The notes beneath the pieces were generated by a model. The model was not told the DNA's origin and searched no databases. It was given only the letters and a program-made list of their open reading frames with translations. Positions 9,386 to 17,533 of a stretch of 64,000 nucleotides of DNA are shown here, piece after piece (position 1 is the stretch's first letter; each line of letters starts with the position of its first letter). Source of the stretch: JBHYDC01 sp051861205 (GTDB lineage Bacteria; Pseudomonadota; Alphaproteobacteria; Rhizobiales; Pleomorphomonadaceae); contig JBHYDC010000013.1 of NCBI GenBank assembly GCA_051861205.1, forward strand, positions 75,337-139,336. Reading direction: 5' to 3'. Position numbers and translations under genes: made by a program.

Positions 9386-9414
9386 AAACTAGGCGGACAT
9401 TGAAAGGCGGTCAA
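9386..9414 (-). promoter_or_regulatory. Promoter candidate for the ilv leader and ilvBH
   Basis: TTGACC (9414-9409) and TAGTTT (9391-9386) are separated by 17 bases on the minus strand, 28 bases before the leader-peptide start codon. Spacing and -35 match a housekeeping promoter; the -10 is weaker. A transcript from here would include the whole attenuator. Confidence 0.55.
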
Positions 9415-9470
9415 CCCCCAATTTCAAATATTGCCGTGTTGCTATTCCCTACGCAACATTGTTACGCCAC

Positions 9471-10352
9471 TCACCCTGCAATCCGCTCCCAGTCCGCCAT
9501 CTGGTTGCGGAAAAACGTGCGCTGCCGCTTCACATAGCGCCGCGTGGATGCCACGAGATCGGCAAGGCCCTGCTCGCGGGTGGCGCGCCCGTCCAAAACT
9601 GCCCCGAATTCGGCAACCCCCAGCGCCCGCATCGCCGGCAACTCCGGATCGAGCCCGAGCGCCAGAAACGCCGCCACCTCCTCCAGCCCGCCGCCCTCCA
9701 GCATCGCCCGCGCCCGCGCCTCGATCCGCGCTGCCAGTACGTCCCGCGGCAATTCCACGACGATGCGCCGCTCAGGGTTCGGCACCAGCGCGGGTCCATT
9801 GCTGCGCTGCCACTGCGAAAGCGGCCGCCCCGTCGCCGCCTGCACTTCCAGCGCCCGCAAAATGCGCTGGGCGTCCGTCGGCGAAAGCCGCGCCGCAGTT
9901 ACCGGATCACACGCTGCCAAGCGATCATGCAGCGCCTGCGGGCTATGCTCCCCCGCCAGCCCCCGGATTTCGGCCCGCACCGCATCCGGGATCGAGGGAA
10001 TTTCCGACAGCCCCTCCGTCAGCGCCCGGAGATAAAGCCCTGTCCCGCCCACGATGATCGGCACCAGCCCCGCCGCATCGGCCTCCCGCAGCGCGGTCGC
10101 CACATCCGCCAGCCACCGCCCCACCGAATAGGCCTCGCGTCCCGGAACATGGCCGTAGAGCCGGTGCGGCACCCGCGCTTCATCCTCCGGCGCAGGCCGC
10201 GCCGTCACGATGGCAAGCTCACGATACACCTGCATGGAATCGGCGTTGATCACCACGCCGCCCACCGCCTCGGCCATCGCCACCGCGGCGGCCGACTTGC
10301 CGCTCGCGGTCGGCCCGGTTATCAGAACCGCGCGTGCGCTCGCATCGCTCAT
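9471..10352 (-). CDS. miaA: tRNA dimethylallyltransferase
   Basis: The product has 293 residues and adds a dimethylallyl group to A37 of tRNAs reading codons that begin with U. The P-loop GPTASGKS is at about residues 13-20, followed by INADSMQVYREL, the substrate-binding strand. It is divergent from serB with only 17 bases between start codons, so the two share a promoter region. The ilv leader promoter begins about 60 bases after its stop. Confidence 0.95.
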   Translation of the reverse strand: MSDASARAVLITGPTASGKSAAAVAMAEAVGGVVINADSMQVYRELAIVTARPAPEDEARVPHRLYGHVPGREAYSVGRWLADVATALREADAAGLVPIIVGGTGLYLRALTEGLSEIPSIPDAVRAEIRGLAGEHSPQALHDRLAACDPVTAARLSPTDAQRILRALEVQAATGRPLSQWQRSNGPALVPNPERRIVVELPRDVLAARIEARARAMLEGGGLEEVAAFLALGLDPELPAMRALGVAEFGAVLDGRATREQGLADLVASTRRYVKRQRTFFRNQMADWERIAG

Positions 10353-10369
10353 CTCAGGATACCGCCCCC

Positions 10370-11260
10370 ATGTCGCTCATCGCCACGCTTGTCTCATCCC
10401 CGGCGGATCCGCAAGTCGGTACGGCCCTCATCGCCCGCGCCTCGGCGGCGATCGGCGCCTTGGAAAGCCGCATCCTCGCAAGCGATATCGCAACGGAAAT
10501 GCCCGTCCCCGGCACCCTCGACGCCTCGCAAGCCGAACGCATCCTGCGCGACGTCATCGCCGATGCCCCGGTCGATATCGCCGTCCTCCCCGCCGAAAAC
10601 CGCCGCAAGCGCCTCCTGATCGCCGACATGGACAGCACCATGATCGGCCAGGAATGCATCGACGAACTCGCCGATTTCGCCGGCCTGAAAGAGCACGTCT
10701 CCGCCATCACCGAGCGCGCCATGCGCGGCGAAATCGCCTTCGAACCCGCCTTGCGCGAGCGGGTAGCGCTCTTGAAAGGCCTGCCGCTCTCCGTCGTCGC
10801 GGATGTGCTCACCACCCGCATCACCCTTATGCCCGGCGCGGTCCACCTCGTGCGCACCATGCGCGCGCACGGCGCCTACACCGCCCTCGTGTCCGGCGGC
10901 TTCACCGTCTTCACCGGCCCCGTTCGCGAGATGATCGGCTTCCACGAAGACCGTTCGAACACGCTGGGTGCCAGCGACGGCCTCCTAACCGGCAGCGTCG
11001 GCGAACCCATCCTCGGCAAGGAAGCCAAGCTCGCCAGCCTCCTGGAACTCACCGCGAAACACAGCCTCGCGCCCGGCGACACGCTCGCCGTCGGCGATGG
11101 CGCCAACGATCTTGCCATGGTGAAAGCCGCCGGCCTTGGCGTCGCCTTTCGCGCCAAACCGGCGGTGGCCGCGCAAGCGCGGGTGCGGATCGACCATGCG
11201 GATCTTTCGGCGCTTCTCTATATCCAGGGCTACAGCGCCGCCGAATTCGCCAACGCCTGA
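10370..11260 (+). CDS. serB: Phosphoserine phosphatase
   Basis: The product has 296 residues, a HAD-family enzyme for the last step of serine synthesis. The nucleophile motif DMDST is at residues 86-90; VSGGF and GDGANDL are the second and fourth HAD motifs. The N-terminal 75 residues resemble the ACT-like extension seen in alphaproteobacterial SerB. The start at 10370 is chosen over an in-frame codon at 10334 that would run into the miaA start region. Confidence 0.95.
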   Translation: MSLIATLVSSPADPQVGTALIARASAAIGALESRILASDIATEMPVPGTLDASQAERILRDVIADAPVDIAVLPAENRRKRLLIADMDSTMIGQECIDELADFAGLKEHVSAITERAMRGEIAFEPALRERVALLKGLPLSVVADVLTTRITLMPGAVHLVRTMRAHGAYTALVSGGFTVFTGPVREMIGFHEDRSNTLGASDGLLTGSVGEPILGKEAKLASLLELTAKHSLAPGDTLAVGDGANDLAMVKAAGLGVAFRAKPAVAAQARVRIDHADLSALLYIQGYSAAEFANA

Positions 11261-11261
11261 T

Positions 11262-11492
11262 CTATCGTCCCTGCAAGTCTTTCAGCACCGCCACCCGCAG
11301 CGCGCTTGCCAAATTGCGCCTTTTACGCCCCCGGTCCACCGCAGCAATGAAACCGGCAAGGCTCTGTCCCCGCGCCGCCGCGATCCGATCGATCGCCGCC
11401 CAGAACTCCGGTTCCAGCGCAACCGACGTGCGGTGACCGGCAAGCGACACCGAGCGCTTCTCAGCCCCGCCGCCCGTCTCCTCGCCGCTCAC
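11262..11492 (-). CDS. Ribbon-helix-helix domain protein
   Basis: The product has 76 residues. VSLAGHRTSVALEPEFWAA fits the beta strand and first helix of a ribbon-helix-helix fold, and ARGQSLAGFIAAVD the second helix. It overlaps the DUF4169 gene by 4 bases (ATGA). The DUF4169-RHH pair next to fumC recurs in alphaproteobacteria as I know them; its role and DNA target are not established. It could be an autoregulator of this small operon. Confidence 0.82.
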   Translation of the reverse strand: MSGEETGGGAEKRSVSLAGHRTSVALEPEFWAAIDRIAAARGQSLAGFIAAVDRGRKRRNLASALRVAVLKDLQGR

Positions 11493-11692
11493 GCGCTGTC
11501 CTTGGGATCGTGGGGTCCGGGCTCGCGCAAATGCCCGTCCAGCCGGCGCGTTTCAAGGTCCACAACCGCGCGCACGACTTCCTTCTCGGCCTTCGTGCGC
11601 CCGAATTTGGCTCGGTTTCCCGCCGCCTTCGCGTCCTTCGCTGCACGCTCCTTGCGCTTGCGATGGAGTTTCAGATTGATGACGTCGCCCAT
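11489..11692 (-). CDS. DUF4169 family protein
   Basis: The product has 67 residues when started at the ATG at 11692, giving MGDVINLKLHRKRKERAAK, the DUF4169 N-terminus; an in-frame ATG at 11713 would add seven residues. It is basic, charged and probably helical, with the RAKFGRTKAEKE motif. It lies downstream of fumC (63 bases) and overlaps the RHH gene by 4 bases. Function unknown; the strong charge suggests nucleic acid or protein binding, which is inference. Confidence 0.82.
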   Translation of the reverse strand: MGDVINLKLHRKRKERAAKDAKAAGNRAKFGRTKAEKEVVRAVVDLETRRLDGHLREPGPHDPKDSA

Positions 11693-11755
11693 GGGAGGTG
11701 CCCCCGTTGACATCGAATGTTTAGCCCGGCCTATTGCGCCGCAAAAGTCGGGATT

Positions 11756-13162
11756 TTAGGCGTTTGCCCCCGTCATGTGCTCCGGCACGACCAGCGCGTC
11801 GAATTCTTCTCCGCTGACATACCCCAGCCGCACCGCCTCTTCGCGCAGCGTCGTGCCGTTCTTATGCGCCGTCTTGGCAATCGCCGCCGCCGCGTCATAG
11901 CCGATCTTGGGCGCCAGCGCCGTCACCAGCATCAGCGACCGCGCGACAAGGTCGGCGATCCGCCCCCGGTCCGCCTCGATCCCGGCCACGCAGCGATCCG
12001 CGAAAGACCGCGCCCCATCGGCCAGCAGCGCCACGCTTTGCAACACGGCATCCGCGATCACCGGCTTGTAGACGTTGAGTTCAAAATGCCCCTGCGCCCC
12101 CGCGAACGCCACCGTCGCGCCGTTGCCGATCACCCGCGCGGCCACCATCGTCACCATTTCCGCCTGCGTGGGATTGACCTTGCCCGGCATGATCGACGAG
12201 CCCGGCTCGTTCTCCGGCAAGATGAGCTCCCCCAGCCCCGAGCGCGGCCCGGAGCCTAGAAACCGAATATCGTTGGCGATCTTATGTAGCGACACCGCCA
12301 CGGTTTCGAGCGCCCCATGCGCGAACACCAGCGCGTCATGCGTCGCCAGCGCCTCGAATTTGTTCGTCGCCGTCTTGAAGGCAAGTCCGGTCAGGTCCGC
12401 CAACGCCGCCGCCACCCGCGCCCCGAATTCGGGATGCGCGTTGAGCCCGGTTCCGACCGCCGTTCCGCCCTGAGCAAGCTCAAGCACGCCCGGCAGAACC
12501 GCCTGCACCCGCGCGGCGCCCCGCTCGATCATCGCGCGATAGCCGGAAAACTCCTGCCCCAGCGTCAGCGGCGTTGCGTCCTGAGTATGCGTGCGGCCGA
12601 TCTTCACGATATCCGCGAAGGCCCGTTCCCGTGCCCCCAGCGCCTCCGCGAGGTGATTGAGCGCCGGAATCAGCCGCTCGGTCATCCCCCGCGCCGCCGC
12701 CACATGCATCGCGGTCGGAAACACGTCGTTGGACGATTGCCCCCGGTTCACGTGATCGTTGGGATGAACCGGCGTCTTCTCCCCGCGCCGCCCGCCAAGC
12801 GCTTCATTCGCCAGATTGGCGATCACTTCGTTGACGTTCATGTTGGATTGGGTGCCCGACCCCGTCTGCCAGACCACCAGCGGGAACTCGCCGTCATATC
12901 GCCCGCCTGCGACTTGCAGCCCCGCCGCCTCGATCGCACCCGCCAGCCTACCGTCCAACAACCCAAGATCGCGGTTGACCCGTGCAGCCGCCACTTTCAC
13001 CAGCGCAAGCGCATGAATCACCTCGATCGGCATCCGCTCCATAGCGCCGCCGATCGGGAAATTCTCAATGGAGCGCTGCGTCTGCGCACCCCAAAGCCGC
13101 GCATCGTCCACCGCGATGGGGCCGAAGGTGTCGGTTTCTATGCGCGTGCCGGTTAAGCTCAT
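11756..13162 (-). CDS. fumC: Class II fumarate hydratase
   Basis: The product has 468 residues and interconverts fumarate and malate in the TCA cycle without an iron-sulfur cluster. The superfamily signature GSSIMPGKVNP is at about residue 320; TGSGTQSNMNVNEV and GRTHTQDATPL are the other active-site regions. It is a cytosolic homotetramer in known relatives. sspB precedes it by 64 bases and DUF4169 follows, all on the minus strand. Confidence 0.97.
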   Translation of the reverse strand: MSLTGTRIETDTFGPIAVDDARLWGAQTQRSIENFPIGGAMERMPIEVIHALALVKVAAARVNRDLGLLDGRLAGAIEAAGLQVAGGRYDGEFPLVVWQTGSGTQSNMNVNEVIANLANEALGGRRGEKTPVHPNDHVNRGQSSNDVFPTAMHVAAARGMTERLIPALNHLAEALGARERAFADIVKIGRTHTQDATPLTLGQEFSGYRAMIERGAARVQAVLPGVLELAQGGTAVGTGLNAHPEFGARVAAALADLTGLAFKTATNKFEALATHDALVFAHGALETVAVSLHKIANDIRFLGSGPRSGLGELILPENEPGSSIMPGKVNPTQAEMVTMVAARVIGNGATVAFAGAQGHFELNVYKPVIADAVLQSVALLADGARSFADRCVAGIEADRGRIADLVARSLMLVTALAPKIGYDAAAAIAKTAHKNGTTLREEAVRLGYVSGEEFDALVVPEHMTGANA

Positions 13163-13226
13163 CGCATCTCTCCAGGAAGCCTTGCCCTGGAGATAGGATC
13201 ACGACCCGGCCACGGTAAGGCTTGGC

Positions 13227-13802
13227 TCAAGGCTTCTTTCGAAACGCGTCCAGCGAAACCACGTCGGCCGACTTGCCGTCATCGTCCGGCTTTGCCTCCG
13301 CCGGCGCCTCAGCCGTCTCGGTGATCGCTTTGGCAACCGGCCTTTGCGCCGGAGCCACGGTCGTCAGCACCGGCTTGGCGTCCGGCGCCTTCTGAATCGC
13401 GGTCACGACACCGCTTTCCGGCACATCCGCCGGCCGGCCGTCCTCGGTCAGATCGAAGCGCACCGCGAATTCCACCGAGGGGTCGAAAAAGCCCCGGATC
13501 GAGGCGAACGGCACCAAGAGCCGCTCGGGAATGCCGTTGAACGACAGCCCCACTTCGAAGCCGTGGTCGTTCACCACCAGATCCCAATACTGATGCTGAA
13601 GCACCACCGTCATCTCTTCGGGATACCGCTCGCGCAGCCGCGATGAAATCCGCACCCCCGGCGCGCGCGGGTCGAAGGCGATGTAGAAATGGTGATCGCC
13701 CGGCAGCCCCGCATGCGCGACCTCCGTCAGCACCTTGCGGACCACACCGCGAAACGCCTCTTGGGCGAGGACGTCATATCGGATCAGATCCTGGGCCATC
13801 AT
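13227..13802 (-). CDS. sspB: SspB, ClpXP adaptor for ssrA-tagged proteins
   Basis: The product has 191 residues from the ATG at 13802 (or 190 from 13799). The first 120 residues match the tag-binding SspB fold, with the MTVVLQHQYWDLVV stretch and GIPERLLVPFASIRGFFDPSV. A long acidic, low-complexity tail (AEAPAEAKPDDDGKSADVVSLDAFRK) ends in the short segment that tethers ClpX in known SspB proteins. It lies 130 bases downstream of ssrA, whose tag it should recognise. Confidence 0.93.
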   Translation of the reverse strand: MMAQDLIRYDVLAQEAFRGVVRKVLTEVAHAGLPGDHHFYIAFDPRAPGVRISSRLRERYPEEMTVVLQHQYWDLVVNDHGFEVGLSFNGIPERLLVPFASIRGFFDPSVEFAVRFDLTEDGRPADVPESGVVTAIQKAPDAKPVLTTVAPAQRPVAKAITETAEAPAEAKPDDDGKSADVVSLDAFRKKP

Positions 13803-13934
13803 TCCCCGTCGAACCAGTGTCAAACGTCCAGGCGGATGCGCCGGGCGAGTCGAAGTTAAAAGAGATTAGCCGACCGCCAGGTTCCTGGGAACTGCCGGTA
13901 GCTCATCTCAAAACATAGAAAAACATGCAAATTG

Positions 13935-14262
13935 AAGTGGAGGTTTCTGTTGCCAGGTACCTCCGAACCCCGCCTGAAGGTGCTACCCCACAGGACTTAA
14001 TTTCCGAACCGGCACCGCATTACGCGGCGACAGCGACCGGAGCATAGTTGTCATTCGCAACTATAGGTTTAGCCCGATAACGGCGGTACCATGCCGAGCG
14101 AAAGAACCGCCTTTACGCCCTCGTCGATCCTATTTCGCCCCCGCCAAAATCCAGGTCTCTCTTGAGCTTTGCCTGAACTTTGGTGGAGGCGCCGGGTACC
14201 GCCCCCGGGTCCGATGAGTTTATTACGCAGCCGATTTATCGCCATAGCCGGGTCGCCCCGGC
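13935..14262 (-). ncRNA. ssrA: tmRNA, circularly permuted two-piece form
   Basis: The minus strand shows the alphaproteobacterial permuted arrangement. The acceptor piece (about 14262-14181) comes first and ends in a T-arm-like hairpin (CCGGG/CCCGG), then CGCCTCC and ACCA. An intervening segment (14180-14143) follows. The coding piece starts at 14142 with GGGGGCG, which pairs with CGCCTCC to rebuild the acceptor stem; this includes a G-U at the third pair, the alanine identity element. The tag frame and the terminal ACAGAAACCTCC hairpin complete it. It rescues stalled ribosomes. Ends are approximate. Confidence 0.93.
14020..14058 (-). other. ssrA: tmRNA tag reading frame
   Basis: GCG at 14058 is the resume codon, followed by the tag ANDNYAPVAVAA and TAA. 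The AND-Y start and hydrophobic VAA end are the expected SspB- and ClpX-recognition ends. Confidence 0.93.
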
Positions 14263-14270
14263 AATCAAAC

Positions 14271-14299
14271 ATATAAGGCCGGATGGTCCGCTTGGGAAG
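14271..14299 (-). promoter_or_regulatory. ssrA promoter candidate
   Basis: CTTCCC (14299-14294) and TTATAT (14276-14271) are 17 bases apart on the minus strand. The -10 ends 9 bases before the inferred RNA start near 14262. The good -10 and correct spacing to the RNA support it; the -35 is weak. Confidence 0.5.
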
Positions 14300-14305
14300 G
14301 CCCGC

Positions 14306-14539
14306 CTATCGCTCACCGCGCTCCGCCGGCCATTTGCCGGATGGTCCCGGTTCCACCGCCACCAGCCTCACCGCCTTAGACCGGCAGCTAAAGCAGTGCA
14401 TTGCCTTGGAAAGCTCGGATAACGGCACGCCGCCGGGGAACGCTTGCCGCACATAGCGCGCCCGCCCGCACACCGCGCACTCCACCATCAGCCGGGCGCC
14501 CCGCGCCGCCGCATCGTCCGGCGTAACGATCTCAGTCAT
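14306..14539 (-). CDS. Small putative zinc-ribbon protein
   Basis: The product would have 77 residues with two CxxC knuckles, CAVC near residue 21 and CFSC near residue 49, spaced as in a zinc ribbon. I recognise no family. It is alone between ssrA and slyX, ends about 44 bases upstream of the inferred ssrA start, and thus overlaps no other gene. The Cys pairs and lack of a competing frame support coding, but it is short and unverified. Confidence 0.5.
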   Translation of the reverse strand: MTEIVTPDDAAARGARLMVECAVCGRARYVRQAFPGGVPLSELSKAMHCFSCRSKAVRLVAVEPGPSGKWPAERGER

Positions 14540-14651
14540 TGCAAGGCCGCCGATTCACGATCGAGGAATAAAAAGCCACCCAATTTCACCCCAGCATGCC
14601 TTAAACAAACCCCTCGGCGCCAGTTGGGCGATCCGCTTGACGGGACCAGAC

Positions 14652-14873
14652 ATGACCACCGACACCGACCCGATCACCGCCAGGCTCGACAAACTCGAAA
14701 CTCTTGTCGCCCACCAGGACGAGGTCATCTCGGACCTCAACGAAGCCGTCACCCGCCAATGGGCCGAAATCGACCGCCTGAAACGCCTCACCTCGGCCCT
14801 TGTCGACCGGGTCGGCGAGGCCGAAGCCAAAGCCCGCAACGCCGAGCCCCAGCAACCCCCGCCGCACTACTGA
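14652..14873 (+). CDS. slyX: SlyX family protein
   Basis: The product has 73 residues. It has a coiled-coil core (LDKLETLVAHQDEVISDLNE, residues about 12-31) and the characteristic PPPHY C-terminus of SlyX. The ATG at 14652 is preferred; an in-frame TTG at 14637 would add five residues. SlyX is widespread and of unknown function. Confidence 0.88.
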   Translation: MTTDTDPITARLDKLETLVAHQDEVISDLNEAVTRQWAEIDRLKRLTSALVDRVGEAEAKARNAEPQQPPPHY

Positions 14874-14993
14874 CCCTTCGGCCGAATTGCGCCAGGAACG
14901 CAAGTGACGGCTAGATGCTTACGAGTGGGCGTGTCGTCCGTTGCAAGCCCGCCGATCCGGCGCAGCGGTTCATTCTGGAGGCTTTGAAACCCG

Positions 14994-15473
14994 ATGAGCG
15001 TGGCATTCACCCGCGAGGAAGACGTCGAGGCTGCGGCGGCCCATCTGCCCGACCGGCCAATCTCGCCCCACCGCAATCTCGTCACGCCCGAAGGCCTGGC
15101 CGCCCTCGACGCAGCGCTCGCTGAAGCGCGCCAAGCCTATGCCCTCGCCCAGACCAGCGGCGACGTCAACGCCGACCGCTCCGCCATGGCGCGCGCCTCC
15201 CGCGACCTTCGCTACTATACCGCCCGCCGCCAAAGCGCCGAACTCGTCGAAACCACCGCCGACCCCGATACCGTCGCCTTCGGCCGCACCGTCGCCTTCA
15301 TCCGCGACGACGGCCGCCACCAAAGCTACCGCATCGTCGGCGAGGATGAAGCCGACCCCGCCAAAGGCACCGTCTCCCACGTTTCCCCCCTCGCCCGCGC
15401 CCTGTCTGGTAAGAAGATCGGGGACATCGTGCCCTTCGCCGGCGGCGAGGTGGAAATCCTATCGGTGAGCTGA
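14994..15473 (+). CDS. GreA/GreB-family elongation factor-like protein
   Basis: The product has 159 residues. A helical N-terminal part (LVTPEGLAALDAALAEARQAY) is followed by a C-terminal FKBP-like Gre domain from about residue 95, with the hallmark end SPLARALSGKKIGDIVPF. The coiled coil is shorter than in GreA, as in the Rnk/GreA-like paralogues that bind RNA polymerase's secondary channel. A separate bona fide greA is probably elsewhere. It lies 45 bases before thyA, same strand, but may be transcribed separately. Confidence 0.85.
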   Translation: MSVAFTREEDVEAAAAHLPDRPISPHRNLVTPEGLAALDAALAEARQAYALAQTSGDVNADRSAMARASRDLRYYTARRQSAELVETTADPDTVAFGRTVAFIRDDGRHQSYRIVGEDEADPAKGTVSHVSPLARALSGKKIGDIVPFAGGEVEILSVS

Positions 15474-15518
15474 TCCACCCGCTTTCGATGTCCGGCCGAG
15501 TCACCTAATAGTCGACCC

Positions 15519-16313
15519 ATGAAGCAGTATCACGACCTTCTCGAACGCATCCTCGCCACCGGCACCTCCAAGGAGGACCGCACCGGCACCGGCACGCTCT
15601 CCGTGTTCGGCCATCAGATGCGCTTTGACTTGGCCGAGGGGTTCCCCCTCGTCACCACCAAGAAGCTCCACCTGAAATCCATCATCCACGAGCTGATCTG
15701 GTTCCTCGCCGGCGACACCAACATCGGCTACCTCAAAGCGAACGGCGTTTCGATCTGGGACGAATGGGCCGACGAAAACGGCAACCTCGGCCCCGTCTAC
15801 GGCCACCAGTGGCGCTCCTGGCCCGGCAAGAACGGCGGCACCATCGATCAGATCAACTGGGTCCAGTCCGAAATCCGCCGCAACCCGGATTCCCGCCGCC
15901 TCATCGTCACCGCCTGGAACCCCGCCGACATCCCGGACATGGCCCTGCCGCCCTGCCACTGCCTGTTCCAGTTCTACGTGGCGGACGGCCGGCTCTCCTG
16001 CCAACTCTACCAACGCTCGGCCGACGTTTTCCTCGGCGTGCCCTTCAACATCGCCTCCTACGCTCTCCTCACCGCGATGATGGCCGCCACCACCGGTCTG
16101 AAGCCCGGCGAATTCGTCCACACGCTGGGCGACGCGCACCTCTACCGTAACCATTTCGAGCAAGCCGAACTCCAGCTCTCCCGCGTCCCCCGCGCGCTCC
16201 CGGCCCTAAAGCTCAATCCAAATATTTCCGACATCCGCGACTTTCGCTATGACGACATCGCGATCGAGGGCTATGACCCCCACCCCCATATCAAGGCCGC
16301 CGTCGCCGTTTAA
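15519..16313 (+). CDS. thyA: Thymidylate synthase
   Basis: The product has 264 residues, the same length as the E. coli enzyme, and makes dTMP from dUMP with methylene-tetrahydrofolate. The catalytic Cys is C146 within LPPCHCLFQFYV; RTGTGTLSVFG and QLYQRSADVFLGVPFN are further active-site motifs. The dihydrofolate it produces is reduced by FolA, encoded 0.5 kb downstream on the same strand. Confidence 0.98.
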   Translation: MKQYHDLLERILATGTSKEDRTGTGTLSVFGHQMRFDLAEGFPLVTTKKLHLKSIIHELIWFLAGDTNIGYLKANGVSIWDEWADENGNLGPVYGHQWRSWPGKNGGTIDQINWVQSEIRRNPDSRRLIVTAWNPADIPDMALPPCHCLFQFYVADGRLSCQLYQRSADVFLGVPFNIASYALLTAMMAATTGLKPGEFVHTLGDAHLYRNHFEQAELQLSRVPRALPALKLNPNISDIRDFRYDDIAIEGYDPHPHIKAAVAV

Positions 16314-16353
16314 CGCGCCCGCCGCAAGCCCGTCAGAGATTGATCTGATCTGA

Positions 16354-16851
16354 ATGTCCCTCATCATCCGCTCCGCCCAACCGTCAGACGCCGCCGCAAT
16401 CGTCGGCTTTGTTCGCGCGCTCGCCGTCTACGAGCGCCTCGAACACGAAGTCGTCGCCACCCCGGAAGACTTTGCCGCCGCGCTCTTTTGCAAACACCCC
16501 AAAGTCTTCTGCGAAATCGCCCTCCGCGATGGCGCCCCGGTAGGCATCGCGCTCTGGTTCTACTCCTTCTCCACCTTCCTCGGCCGTCACGGCATTTTCC
16601 TCGAAGATCTGTTCGTCGCACCTGAAGCGCGGGGCGTTGGCGCCGGGAAAGCCCTCCTTGCCACCCTCGCCCGCCGCTGCATCACCGAGGGCCTGCCGCG
16701 CTTCGAATGGCAGGTGCTCGACTGGAACCAACCCGCCATCGACTTCTACGAAGCGCAATCCGCCGTTCTCCGGCATGGCTGGAAGCCCGTGCGCCTCACC
16801 GGCGACGCCCTCGCCAAACTCGCCGGCACCGCCCCCGACATCGCCCCATGA
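16354..16851 (+). CDS. GNAT family N-acetyltransferase
   Basis: The product has 165 residues with the GNAT acetyl-CoA-binding motif region GIFLEDLFVAPEARGVGAGKALL (key residues Q/R-x-x-G-x-G/A as RGVGAGKA) near residue 85-100. The overall form resembles diamine acetyltransferase-like proteins. Its stop overlaps the folA start by 4 bases (ATGA), so the two are coupled. Substrate unknown. Confidence 0.87.
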   Translation: MSLIIRSAQPSDAAAIVGFVRALAVYERLEHEVVATPEDFAAALFCKHPKVFCEIALRDGAPVGIALWFYSFSTFLGRHGIFLEDLFVAPEARGVGAGKALLATLARRCITEGLPRFEWQVLDWNQPAIDFYEAQSAVLRHGWKPVRLTGDALAKLAGTAPDIAP

Positions 16852-17363
16852 CCGCCCCCTTGATGGCCATGATCGTCGCCGTCGGCCGCAACGGCGTCAT
16901 CGGCCGGGACGGCGATATGCCCTGGCGGCTCTCGTCGGACCTCAAATGGTTCCGCAAGATCACCATGGGCAAACCCGTCGTCATGGGGCGCAAGACGCTG
17001 GAATCGATTGGCGGCCCGCTCCCCGGCCGCGCCAATCTCGTCGTCTCGCGCGATCCGGCCTACCGTCCGGCCGGCGTCACGGTCTTTGCCTCGCTGGACG
17101 GCGCCGTCGCCGCAGCGCGACAAATCGCGCAAGACTCCGGACTGGACGAGTTCATCATCGGTGGTGGTGGTACAGTCTATGCGGCCTGCATGAGGCAAGC
17201 CGATAAGCTCTACGTCACCAAAGTCGACGCCGAACCGGAGGGCGACACCGTCTTCCCGGCAATCCCCCCAGACGAATGGGAACTCGTCCGCGAAGAGGCG
17301 ATGCCGAGGACCGAACGGGACAGTGCGGATGCCCTTTGGCAGGTCTGGCGGCGGCATCGCTAA
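16848..17363 (+). CDS. folA: Dihydrofolate reductase
   Basis: The product has 171 residues and reduces dihydrofolate with NADPH. GVIGRDGDMPWRL and VVMGRKTLESIG are the usual substrate- and cofactor-binding motifs; D31 corresponds to the catalytic Asp27 of E. coli. It overlaps the acetyltransferase gene by 4 bases and is followed by hflK after 170 bases. With thyA it forms the thymidylate cycle. Confidence 0.96.
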   Translation: MTAPLMAMIVAVGRNGVIGRDGDMPWRLSSDLKWFRKITMGKPVVMGRKTLESIGGPLPGRANLVVSRDPAYRPAGVTVFASLDGAVAAARQIAQDSGLDEFIIGGGGTVYAACMRQADKLYVTKVDAEPEGDTVFPAIPPDEWELVREEAMPRTERDSADALWQVWRRHR

Positions 17364-17533
17364 CCTTCCTGTGAAATTCGTCATTCCTTCCGTTGATTTA
17401 CCGCAGGGGCGAACCCACCTGAGGCGAGCAATATCATCGGTCACGCCTTGCGTTGATGACGGGTGCAAAGGCCCGTATAAGCCACCAAGGTTTTGCCGGT
17501 TCACGACAAACGAGTGCGGAGGATACGTCCGAG

